Source: Eulemur rufifrons
Lineage: Eukaryota; Chordata; Mammalia; Primates; Lemuridae
Length of the DNA stretch: 64,000 nt
NCBI RefSeq assembly: GCF_041146395.1
Contig: NC_091009.1
Span: 3,937,501-4,001,500 of the forward strand
Direction of reading: 5' to 3'
Every line of letters begins with the position of its first letter. Position 1 is the stretch's first letter. The notes under the pieces were generated by a model. The model was not told the DNA's origin, did not search any database, and was given only the letters and a program-made list of their open reading frames with translations. Shown one piece after another: positions 1 to 17,639 of the stretch. The translations under genes were made by a program, and so were the position numbers.

Positions 1-220
1 TGCGTGGGCACAGGTAACTGGCTTGTTCCAAGAAGTATGTCACAGAGCTTTTGAAATAAACACTACATTGAGAGTTATTTGCCAGTTTTTGCAGCACCTT
101 TCACGATAATTGTGATAAGGTTCATCTCTCCCTCCTTAAATCCAAGATGGCTGCAACGGAAAAAACTATGGTGAGGCCTAGCTAACTTGGTGTTGCTGAT
201 ACTTGGTATTGGAGCCTGGC

Positions 221-229
221 AAGAGACCA

Positions 230-235
<6 letters not shown>
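221..235. repeat. Target-site duplication, left copy, of first Alu
   Basis: AAGAGACCACTCTTT directly precedes the T-rich end of the Alu and recurs at 582-596 right after the Alu head. The exact boundary inside the T-run is uncertain by a few bases. Confidence 0.85.
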
Positions 236-581
<346 letters not shown>

Positions 582-596
582 AAGAGACCACTCTTT
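582..596. repeat. Target-site duplication, right copy, of first Alu
   Basis: AAGAGACCACTCTTT, identical to 221-235. After it the interrupted satellite A monomer resumes (CAAGTATCATTCCACCATCC). Confidence 0.85.
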
Positions 597-2439
597 CAAG
601 TATCATTCCACCATCCTTTCTCCATTATTTTAAAAGGCAGAGCACCTTTCACCAGTTAGCATAAGAATGAGTTGCTGGAGGGGATGTTTTTATGTCGAGT
701 CAGGGGGTGGTGGAGGGGCAGGCCCTCTGTCAGTCTGGTGATTTGTTTTTATTATCCCCAGAGAGGAGAAGTGGGTATGTGTGTGGCAGGTGAAAAGGGC
801 AGATCCTGTTTCAGTCTTAGACTGAACAGGATCCGCAGTTTTCAGCCTGTTCCTTTAAGAATCATTTGATTCATCAGCTGGGACTCTACCAAGGTTCTAT
901 AGACCCCTCTATGAGTGCGCCCAGTAAACTGGCTGGTTCCAAGAAGTATACCGCAGAGCTTTTGAAATAACTACTACGGTGAGAATTATTTGCCAGTTTT
1001 TGCAGCACCTTTCACAATAATTGTGTTAAGATTCGCCTCTGCATCCTTAAACACAAGATGGCTGCCATGGAAAACACTATGCTGAGGCATAGCTCACTTG
1101 GTGTTGCCAATACTTGGTACTGGACCCTGGCAAGAAGCCAGTTTTTTAAGTATCATTCCATGATCCTTTCTCCACTATTTTAAATGGCAGAGCACCTTTT
1201 GGCAGTTAGCATAAGAATGAGTCGCTGGAAGGGACTTTTTTTGTGGGGTCGGGTGGTGTTTGGGGGTCAGGGCATCTTTCAGTCTGGCGGTTTGTTTTTA
1301 TTAGGCCCAGAGAGGAGAAGTGGGCATGTGTGTGGCAGGTGAAAAGTACGGATCCTCTTTCAGTCTTAGGGTGAAAGAGGATCAGCAGTTTTCAGCCCGT
1401 TTCTTTAAGAATCCTTTGATTCATCACCTGGCAATCTACCATGGTTCTCTGGACCCCTCAATGCGTGGGACCCTTGAACTGGATACTTCCAAGAATTATG
1501 CTGCAGAGCTTTTGAAATAACCACTACGTGGAGAATTATTTGCCAGTTTTTGCAGCACCTTTCACCATAATTGTGACAAGGTTCGTCTCTGCCTCCTTAA
1601 ACCAAGCTGGCTGCCATGGACAAAACCATGCTGAGGCCTACCTCACTTGGTATTGCCTATACTTGGTACTGGAGCCTGGCAAGAAGCCAGTCTTTTAAGT
1701 ATCATTCCACCAACCTTTTTCCATTGTTTTAAAAGGCAGAGCACGTTTTGCCAGTTAGCAAATGAGTTGCTGGAGGGCACGTTGTTGTGTGGGGTCAGGT
1801 GGTGTGTGAGGGGGCAGGCGCTCTGCCAGTCCAGTGTTTTTTTTTTTAATCCTCAGAGAGGAGAAGTTGGCATGTGTGCAGCAGGTGAAAAGTGCGGATC
1901 CTGTTTTAGTCTTAGACTGAAACAGGATCCACATTTTCTGCCCGTTCCTTTAAGAATCATTTGACTCTTCTTCCGTGAATCCACCATGGTTCTCTATAAC
2001 CCTCTATGCGTGGCCCCAGGTAACTAGCTGGTTCCAAGAAGTATGCCATAGAGCTTTTGAAATAACCACTACGTGGAGAATTATTTGCCAGTTTTTGCAG
2101 CACCTTTCACCATAATTGTGACAAGGTACTTCTCTGCCTCCTTAATCCCAAGATGGCTGCCAGGGAAAAAACTATGCTGAGGCCTAGCTCACTTGGTGTT
2201 GCCGATACTTGGTACGGGAGCGTGGAATAAAACCAGTCTTTCAAGTATCATTCCACCATCCTTTTTCCATTATTTTAAAAGGCATAGCACCGTTTGCCAG
2301 TTAGCATAAGAATGAGTCACTGGAGGGGACGTTTTTGTGTGGGGTCGTGTGGTGTGTGTGGGGGGGCAAGCCCTCTGTCAGTCCAGTGGTTTGTTTTTAT
2401 TATGCCCAGAGAGGAGAAGTGGGCATGTGTGTGGCAGGT

Positions 2440-2492
2440 GAAAAGTGCGGATCCTGTTTCAGACTTAGACTGAAACAGGATCCGCACTTTTC
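2440..2492. repeat. Perfect 22-bp hairpin inside satellite A monomer
   Basis: The left arm 2440-2461 (GAAAAGTGCGGATCC then TGTTTCA) is the exact reverse complement of 2471-2492, with a 9-nt spacer. The same position in other diverged monomers holds the same structure with a few mismatches. Confidence 0.9.
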
Positions 2493-2505
2493 AGCCCGTT
2501 CCTTT

Positions 2506-2523
2506 AAGACTCCTTTGATTCAT
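2506..2523. repeat. Target-site duplication, left copy, of the L1
   Basis: AAGACTCCTTTGATTCAT, where satellite A breaks off. It matches 9,190-9,207 at 16 of 18 positions. The preceding CTTT/AAGA fits the TT/AAAA-like cleavage preference of L1 endonuclease. Confidence 0.8.
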
Positions 2524-3585
2524 TCTCAATGATGGTGGAATGGTGGTGACCTCCTGGATTCGTGCTCCTGGAGTGGAAGGCATGGGTCTCCCACTGCCCA
2601 CAACCCTAGAGGTTCACTTCCCCACAAGAACGGTGGTGTGAATCCATGGAGAATCAGCGTGGGACAGAGAGAGAGAGCAAGAAAAGACTGAGGTGATTAG
2701 GGAAATAAATCACCAAAATCTGGAGAGTGCGGGATGGCCAATAGAGAAGGGAGCACGGGACAGCTGTACCCACCTCACCAGAGAGTGGGGTGGGTTCAGC
2801 CCCACAGGAAAGCATCTTGTTCCCCCTCTGACCTCCACACCCACTCAATTGAGGATCTGCCTGAAGTCGGTGCAGAATCGCCACGGGAGATGTGGGGCTC
2901 TGCAGAGAGGAGACATTGGCAGGAGGCATTTTGGACCCTGGAGTGCTGTGCGCAGCTGACGCACCTAGCAACTGTCTCCTATACGCGGGCGGTGGGGCTG
3001 CTTTGGTCCCGGCTCTAGCAGATGCCAAACTGCCTCGTATAGGTGGGCGGCTGGATTCTCCCGGTCCCCGGCTCCTCTGGCCTCTGCCGGTCCCTGAGCA
3101 TTCAACCCCAGTGACAGTGATCTGCAGACGGGCGGCCGCCATTGTCGGGGTCCACAGCCTAAACGCTGAGGAGCGATTGGGTACCGGGCGGCTCCCTGGG
3201 CGGCTCCCTTCCCTAGTCCACGGACCCTGACTAGGAGCTCCACCTTTGTGTGAACACTGAGTGGTTCCCCAGTCACGAGAGAGTAGAGCGTGGACTTTGC
3301 AGACATTGGGGTGGGGCAGACCATCGCCCGCGGGAACTGCAGTGGCTGGGGCGTTGGGCGAATGAGGGCACCGCTCCACTCTCCCTATCCACTGTCTTTC
3401 TCACAGAGAGAGACAGAAGCCACCTCGGGAGAGGAAGAGGGGCAGCCCCCCCAGCGGAGCTAGCAAAATCCTGAACAATATGTGAAGGGCTCCCCCTAGT
3501 GACAGAGGAGGCAGCTTACCTGGCACTCACAGTGTGCCCCTATCCAGACTAAAGCTGAAAGAAGGGATCTTAAGGATTCATTCAG
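2524..3585 (+). promoter_or_regulatory. L1 5' UTR (internal promoter region)
   Basis: About 1.06 kb between the left target duplication and the ORF1 start. It is GC- and CpG-rich, most strongly at 2,870-3,230 (e.g. GCGGCCGCCATTGTCGGGG at ~3,132). L1 5' UTRs carry an internal RNA polymerase II promoter; this role is inferred from position, not from recognised elements. I did not find the human-type YY1 site at the extreme 5' end. A 241-codon antisense frame (2654-3379) and overlapping sense frames are open mainly because stop codons are rare in GC-rich DNA; none resembles a family I know. Confidence 0.8.
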
Positions 3586-4590
3586 ATGGGAAGGGCTCAG
3601 CGAAGGAACTCTAGGAGTATAAAGAATCAAGCTGAAACCATGCCCTCAAAGAGGATTACTAGTTCTCCACCAATTAACACAAAGCAGATTCCAAATAGCA
3701 ACATGTCACAGGAAGAATTTCAAACATGGATCATAAATACGCTGAACATTATGCAAGAAAAAATGGATAATCAACACAAAGAAACCACAAAAAAGATCCA
3801 GGACTTGGAAGAAAAATTCACCAAAGAAATTGAAATACTGAAGAAAAATCAAACTGAACTCCTGGAAATGAAAACTTTATTCAAGGAGCTACAAAACACA
3901 GTGGAAAGTCTCAAGAGCAGGGTAGATCAAACAGAAGAAAGAATCTCAGAGATCGAAGATAACACTTTCCAATTAAATAAGGCAGTCACAGAGTTAAAAC
4001 AAAGAAACATGAGAAATAATCATAGTCTACAAGAAATGTGGGATTATGTGAAGAAGCCTAACGTGAGAGTTATCGGCATTCCTGAGGGTGAAGAAGACAA
4101 TAAGCAAGGGTTGAATAAAGTATCTGAAGATATACTTGAGGAAAATTTCCCAGGCCTTGCCAAATCTCTAGATACACAGGTTCAAGAAGCTCAAAGAACC
4201 TCTGAGAGATTCATACCAAATAGGAAGACACCACGTCATGTAGTTATCAGACTGACCAAAATATCCACTAACGAGGCCCTTCTTCAATCTGTAAGGAGAA
4301 AGAAACAAGTAACATACAAAGGAAAGCCCATCCGAATCATGCCAGATTTCTCAACTGAAACCTTACAAGCAAGAAGAGATTGGAGCCCCATTCTCACTCT
4401 TCTGAAACAGAATAATGCCCAGCCTAGAATCCTGTACCCAGATAAGCTCAGTTTTATATATGAAGGTGAAATTAAGACATTCTCAGATAAACAAAAACTC
4501 AGAGAATTCACCAAGACAAGAGCAGCTTTCCAAGAAGTATTCAAAACAGAGTTACACGTGGTCCAGCACAAGAAGGACCCTCGAATGTAA
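3586..4590 (+). CDS. L1 ORF1: L1 ORF1 protein (RNA-binding chaperone), intact, 334 aa
   Basis: Encodes the trimeric nucleic-acid-binding protein that coats L1 RNA in the cytoplasmic ribonucleoprotein and acts as a chaperone during target-primed reverse transcription. What is visible: a basic, serine-rich N-terminus (residues 1-45), a long heptad-rich coiled coil (about 50-152) that includes an RhxxxE-type trimer motif R112-E117, the RRM domain starting NVRVIGIPEGEE (159-170) with PRHVVIRL at 216-223, and the C-terminal domain with the hallmark TLQARRDW (259-266). Length is close to human ORF1p (338 aa), so it is full length, with no stop or frameshift. The start is the first ATG of the frame after the 5' UTR and gives the usual MG-basic beginning. 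It is the only intact L1 gene here; with ORF2 dead it could at most act in trans if expressed. Confidence 0.95.
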   Translation: MGRAQRRNSRSIKNQAETMPSKRITSSPPINTKQIPNSNMSQEEFQTWIINTLNIMQEKMDNQHKETTKKIQDLEEKFTKEIEILKKNQTELLEMKTLFKELQNTVESLKSRVDQTEERISEIEDNTFQLNKAVTELKQRNMRNNHSLQEMWDYVKKPNVRVIGIPEGEEDNKQGLNKVSEDILEENFPGLAKSLDTQVQEAQRTSERFIPNRKTPRHVVIRLTKISTNEALLQSVRRKKQVTYKGKPIRIMPDFSTETLQARRDWSPILTLLKQNNAQPRILYPDKLSFIYEGEIKTFSDKQKLREFTKTRAAFQEVFKTELHVVQHKKDPRM

Positions 4591-4629
4591 CACTAATCAA
4601 GAGATAAATATGAAAACACAGTTATCATA

Positions 4630-7600
4630 ATGGCTCAAGAGAGAAAACAGATCAATGAAATTCAACCCAACATGAGGAACAGCAATCTGTCTCGCTTATC
4701 AGTTCTCTCATTAAATGTGAATGGATTGAATTCCCCACTCAAGAGACATGGACTGGCCCAATGGATAAAAAAGATATAAGCCAAGTATCTGCTGTCTTCA
4801 GGAAACTCATCTAACCTGCAAGGATGCATTTAGACTGAAAATAAAAGGGTGGAAATCAATATTCCAAGCAAATGGAACCCAAAAGAAAGCTGGCATGGCA
4901 GTTCTAATCTCCGATAACGTAGTTTTTAAATCAACAAAAGTAAAGAAAGACAAAGATGGTTACTATATACTGGTGAAGGGTACAATTCAACAAGAAGACA
5001 TAACTATACTTAACATATATGCACCCGATCTAGGTGCACCCAGATTCATAAAGCAAACCCTACTTGATCTGAACCAAATGATAGATAACAACACTTTAGT
5101 AGCCAGAGATTTTAACACGCCACTGACAGTTCAAGACAGATCCTCCAAACAAAAAATAAACAAAGAAATATTGGACGTAAATAGAATGCTAGAACAAATG
5201 GGCCTGACTGACATCTACAGGACATTCTACCCAAATACCACTGAATATAAGTTCTTCTCATCAGCTCATGGGACATTCTCCAAGATTGACCATATCTTAG
5301 GACATAAAGAATGTCTTAAAAAATTTAAAAATATAGAAATAATACCATGCAGCTTCTCGGATCACAGTGGAATAAAAGTAACAATGAACCCTAACAGAAA
5401 TCCTCATTTCTACTCAAAGTCATGGAAGCTAAATAACCTTCTCCTGAACAATCATTTTATAAATGAAGAAATCAAGTCAGAAATCAAAAGATTCTTTGAA
5501 TTAAACGACAAAGGAGATACAACTTATCAAAATCTGTGGGACACAGCTAAAGCAGTCCTGAGAGGAAAATTTATTTCCATAAATGCCTATACCAAAAAGA
5601 CAGAAAACTTACAAATAGACAATCTAATGAATAGACTCAAAGAGCTGGAGAAGAAAGAAGAGACCAAACCCAAACCCAGCAGAAGGAAATTATTAAGATT
5701 AAATCAGAACTAAATGAAAAGGACCATAAGGGAGCATAAGGGAGATTAAACCAAACCATAACGGAGATTAATAAAACCAAAAGTTGGTTCTTTGAAAAAA
5801 TAAACAAAATTGACACACTTCTGGCTAAACTAACCAAGAGCAGAAAAGAAAAATCTCTTATAACCTCGATCAGGAACACGAAAGGAGTAATCACGACTGA
5901 TGCCACAGAGATACATGATATCATCTATGAATTCTACAAAAATCTTTATGCACACAAATTAGAAAACCTGGAGGAAATGGACAAATTCTTATAAACACAC
6001 AGCCTTCCCAGGCTCAACCAGGAAGAAATAGAATTCCTGAATAGACCGATATCTAGATCTGAAATTGAAACAGCAATAAAAAACCTTCCCAAAAAGAAAA
6101 GCCCTGGACCAGATGGGTTCACACCTGAATTCTACCACACCTACAAAGAAGAACTGGTGCCCATCGTACATAAACTATTCTCCAATATAGAGAAGGATGG
6201 GATTCTCCCCAACACTTTTTACCAAGCCAACATAATCCTGATACCAAATCCAGGAAAGGATGCAACTAAAACAGAGAACTATAGACCAATTTCTCTTATG
6301 AATATAGATGCAAAAATTCTCAATAAAATTCTAACAAATCGAATCCAAGTGCTTATCAAAAAAATAATCCATCACGACCAAGTGGGCTTCATCCCAGAGA
6401 TGCAGGGATGGTTTGACATATGGGAATGTAATTCATCACATAAATAGAAGCAAAAATAAAGATCAGATGATCCTCTCAATAGATGCAGAGAAAGCATTTG
6501 ACAAAATTCAACACCCTTTTTATGATAAGAACACTTAACAAAATAGGCATAGATGGGGCCTATATAAAAATGATACAAGCCATATACGACAAACCCTCAG
6601 CCAACATCATACTGAATGGGGAAAAACTGAAAGCATTCCCACTTCAAACTGGAACCAGACAAGGCTTACCACTGTCCCCATTACTTTTCTACATAGTATT
6701 GGAAGTCCTTGCAAGAGCTATCAGGCAAGAGAGCAGAATCAAGGGAGTTGAAATAGGGACAGAAGAGATCAAACTCTCACTCTTTGCTGATTATATGATG
6801 TTATATCTATAAAACCCCAAGGTTTCAACCAAGAGACTCCTGGAATTGATCAATGAATTCAGTAAAGTCTCAGGATACAAAATCAATACACACAAATCAG
6901 AGGCATTCATATATGCCAATAACAGTCAAATGGAAAACCAAATTAAGGACTCAATACCCTTCAAAATAGCAACAAAGAAAATAAAATACCTAGGAATTTA
7001 TTTAACTAAGGAGGTAAAGGACCTCTATAGGGAGAACTATGAAACACTGAGGAAGGAAATTGCAGAACATGTAAATAGGTGGAAAACCATACCATGCTCA
7101 TGGATCGGTAGAATCAACATTGTTAAAATATCTATACTGCCCAAAGTTATCTACAGATTCAATGCAATCCTTATTAAATTACCAACATCTTTTTTCACAG
7201 ACATAGAAAAAATAATTTTACGCTTTGTATGGAACCAGGGAAGACCCCGTTTAGCAAAAGCAATCTTAAACAACAAAAACAAAATGGGAAGTATTAATTT
7301 GCCAGACTTCAAACTATACTACAAGGCTGTGGTTCTTAAAACAGCCTGGTACTGGCACAAGTGCAGGGACACAGACCAGTGGAACAGAACAGAAAACCCC
7401 AATATAAAACCATCCTCATATAGCCATCTAATCTTTGACAAAGCAGACAAAAACATACTCTGGGGAAAAGATTCCTTATTTAATAAATGGTGCTGGGAAA
7501 ACTGGATATCCACATGTAGAAGACTAAAACATGACACATAACTCTCACCCCTCACAAAAATCAAATCACAGTGGTTAACAGACTTAAACCTAAGGTCAGA

Positions 7601-8519
7601 AACTATTAGAATTCTAGAAGAAAATGTAGGAAAGACTCTTACAGACATTGGCCTAGGCAAAGAATTTATGAAGAAGACCCCTAAAACAATCACAGCAACA
7701 ACAAAAATAAATAAATGGGACCTGATCAAATTAAAAAGCTTCTGCACAGCCAAAGAAACAGTCACGAGAGTAAATGGACAACCTACAGAATGGGAAAAAA
7801 TTTTCGCATACTACACATCAGATAAAGGACTGATAACAAGAATCTATTTAGAACTCAGGAAAATCAGTAAGAAAAAATCAAACAACCCTATCAAAAAGTG
7901 GGCAAAGGACATAAATAGAAATTTTTCAAAAGAAGATATAAAAATGGCTAACAAACATATGAAAAAGTGTTCAACATCTCTAATCATCAGGGAAATGCAA
8001 ATCAAAACCACAATGAGATATCACTTAACTCCAGTGGGAATGGCCTTTATCAAAAAGTCCCAAAACTATACATGTTGGTGTGGGTGTGGGGAGATAGGTA
8101 CATTCATACACTGCTGGTGGGACTGTAAACTAGTGCAGCCCCTGTGGAAAGCAATGTGGAGATACCTTAAACAGATTCAAGTAGACCTACCATTCGATCC
8201 AGCAATTCCATTATTGGACATCTACCCAGAAGAACAAAAGTCATTCTATAAAAAAGACACCTGCACCTGAATGATTATAGCAGCACAATTCACAATCACA
8301 AAGATGTGGAAACAACCCAAATGCCCATCAATTCATGAATGGATTAGCAAAATGTGGTATATGTATACCATGGAATATTACTCAGCTATTAGAAATAATG
8401 GCGATATGGCATCTCTTTGGTTCTCCTGGAGAGAGCTGGATCCCATTCTATTAAGTGAAGTATCCCAAGAATGGAAAAATAAGCACCACATGTACTCACC
8501 AGCAAATTGGTTTCCCTGA
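4630..8519 (+). pseudogene. L1 ORF2: L1 ORF2 (endonuclease-reverse transcriptase), disrupted
   Basis: Remnant of the ~1,275-codon ORF2: an AP-like endonuclease, then reverse transcriptase, then a cysteine-rich C-terminus. Endonuclease landmarks are visible but spread over two frames: LSLNVNGLNSP (~4,707-4,740), QETHLTC (~4,798), RDFNTP (~5,104), KIDHILG (~5,282) and SDHSG (~5,357). RT landmarks: KKSPGPDGF (~6,094), [16 protein letters not shown] (~6,283), [11 protein letters not shown] (~6,658) and FADY (6,783-6,794) where FADD is expected. C-terminal landmark: a CysHis cluster ending [14 protein letters not shown] (~8,090-8,131). Breaks: frameshifts near 4,775-4,781, 5,686-5,690, 6,410-6,425 and 6,517-6,521; in-frame stops at 5,737, 5,992, 6,810, 7,539 and 8,268, the last a CGA to TGA (CpG-type) change. 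It cannot make a working enzyme. Confidence 0.95.
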
Positions 8520-8631
8520 GTGCACATTTGGGAACAACACCAATTGGGTATCGGACAGAGGTTGGGGCCGGGTGGAAGGGATGGGTGTATACCTACTTGA
8601 TGAATGTGATGTGCACTGCCTGGGGAATGGA

Positions 8632-8645
8632 CACCCTTCAAGTTC
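8632..8645. repeat. Target-site duplication, left copy, of second Alu
   Basis: CACCCTTCAAGTTC lies directly before the T-run and is identical to 8,991-9,004. Confidence 0.95.
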
Positions 8646-14950
<6,305 letters not shown>

Positions 14951-17639
14951 GGAGGGAAATTTTGCAAGTTAGTATTATAATTAGATGTAGGGTACGTATT
15001 TTTTTTTCTTTTTTTGTGGGGTAGGAGTGGATGGGCGTTTCAGGCCCTCTGTGAGTTCGCTGGTTTTCTTTTATTATCCCCAGAGAGGACAAGTGGGCAT
15101 GTGTTTGGCAGGTGAAAAGTGTGGATTCTATTTCAGAGAATTAAACAGGATCCACATGGTCATCCCATTCCTTTAAGAATCCTTTGCTTCATCAGCTGGG
15201 AATCCACCATGGTTCTATATACTCCTCTATGCGTTGGCACAGGTAACTGGCTTGTTCCAAGAAGTATGCCGCAGAGCTTTTCAATTAACCAGTACGTTGA
15301 AAATTATTTGCAGGTTTTCAGCGTTTCACCATAATTGTGATAAGGTTTGTATGTGCCTGCTGAAACCCAAGATGGCTGCCACGGACATAACTATGCTGAG
15401 GCGTAGCTCACTTGGTGTTTCCTATTTTTGTCAGTGGAGACTGACAAGAAGCCATTCTTTTAAGTATAATCCCACCATGATTTTTCCATTGTTTAAAAAT
15501 GCAGGGAAATTGTGCAAGTTAGCATTATAATTAGTAGCTGGAGGGTACTTTTTTTTTTTTTTTTTGTGGTGTCGGTGTGGATGGGGGTGCAAGGCCCTCT
15601 AGATGTTCGCTGGTTTGTTTTTATTATCCCCAGAGAGGAGAAGTGGGAATGTTGTTGGCAGGTGAAAAGTGCGGATTCTGTTTCAAAGATTTAAACAGGA
15701 TCCACATGGTCATCCGCTTCCTTTAAGAATCCTTTGCTTCATCAGCTGGGAAACCACCATGGTTCTATATACTCCCGTATGGGTGGGCACAGGTGACTGG
15801 CTTGTTCCAAGAAGTATGCCACAGAGGTTTTGAAATAAAAAGTACATTGAAAATTATTTGCAGGTGTTCAGCGTTTCATCATAACTGCGACAACGTTTGT
15901 ATGTGCCTTGAAACCCAAGATGGCTGCCACAGACATAACTATGCCGAGGCGTAGCTGACTTGGTTTTGCCGATTTTTGTTAGCGGAGACTGACAAGAAGC
16001 CATTCTTCTAAGTATCATGCCGCCATCATTTTTCCGTTGGTTAAAAATGAAGGGAAATTTTGGAACTTAGCATTATAATTAGTAGCTGGAGGGTACGGTT
16101 TTTTTTGTGTGTGTGGTCGATGTGGATGGGGGGGGTCAGGCCCTCTGTCAGTTTGCTGGTTAGTTTTTATTATCCCCAGAGAGGAGAAGTGGGCATGTGT
16201 TTGGCAGGTGAAAAGGGCGGATTCTGTTTCAGAGAATTAACGATGATCCCCATGGTCATCCCGTTCCTTTAATAATCCTTTACTTCATCAGCTGGAAATC
16301 CACCATGGTTCTATATACTCCTCTTTGCGTGGGAACAGGTAACTGGCTTGTTCCAAGAAGTATGCCGCAGAGCTTTTCAATTAACCACTACGTTGAAAAT
16401 TATTTGCAGGTGTTCAGCGTTTCACCATAATTGTGATAACGTTTGTTTGTGCCTCCTGAAACCCAAGATGGCTGCCACGAACATAACTATGCTGAGGCGT
16501 AGCTGACTTGGTTTTGCCTATTTTTGTTAGTGGAGACTGACAAGAATCCATTCTTCTAAGTATCATCTCACCATCATTTTTCCATTGTTTAAAAATGCAG
16601 GAAAATTTTGCAAGTTAGCATTATAATTAGTAGCTGGAGGCTACGGTGTTTTTTTTTTTTTTTTCCTGTGGGGTCGGTGTGGATGTGTTGGTCAGGGCCT
16701 CTGTCAGTTCGCTGGTTTGTTTTTATTATCCCCAGAGAGGAGAAGTGGGTATTAGTATGGCAGGTGAAAACTGCGGATCTGTTTCAGAGAATTAAACAGG
16801 ATCCGCATGGTAATCCCGTTCCTTTAAGAATCCTTTGCTTCATGAGCTGGGAATCCACCATGGTTCTATATACTTCTCTATGCATGGGCACAGGAAACTG
16901 GCTTGTTCCAAGAAGTATGCCTCAGAGCTTTTCAATTAACCAGTATGTTGAAAATCCTTTGCAGGTTTTCAGCGTTTCACCATAATTGTGATAACGTGTG
17001 TATGTGCCTACTGAAACCAAATACGGCTGCTACGGACATAACTATGCTGAGGCGTAGCTGACTTGGTGTTGCCTATTTTTGTCAGTGGAGACAGACAAGA
17101 AGCCATTCTTCTAAGTATCATCCCACCACCATTTTTCCATTGTTTTAAAAGGCAGGGAAATTTTGCAAGTTAGCATTATAATTAGTAGCTGGAGGGTACG
17201 TTTTTTTTTTTGTGTGGTCGATGTGGATGGGGGTGGTCAGGCCCTCTGTCAGTTCGCTGGTTAGTTTTTATTATCCCCAGAGAGGAGAAGTGGGCATGTG
17301 TTTGGCAGGTGAAAAGGGCGGATTCTGTTTCAGAGAATTAACGATGATCCCCATGGTCATCCCATTCCTTTAATAATCCTTTATTTCACCAGCTGGAAAT
17401 CCACCATGGTTCTATATACTCCTCTTTGCGTGGGAACAGGTAAGTGGCTTGTTCCAAGAAGTATGCCGCAGAGCTTTTCAATTAACCACTACGTTGAAAA
17501 TTATTTGCAGGTGTTCAGCGTTTCACCATAATTGTGATAACGTTTGTTTGTGCCTCCTGAAACCCAAGAAGGCTGCGACGGACATAACTATGCTGAGGAG
17601 TAGCTGACTTGGTGTTGCCTATTTTTGTTAGTGGAGACT

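Noticed and set aside
2654..3379. 241-codon antisense frame in the L1 5' UTR
   Set aside because: It lies in GC-rich DNA where stops are rare, overlaps other open frames, and resembles no family I know. It is not at the position or of the size of the short primate antisense ORF0.
4284..4571. 95-codon antisense frame inside L1 ORF1
   Set aside because: Shadow of ORF1 on the opposite strand.
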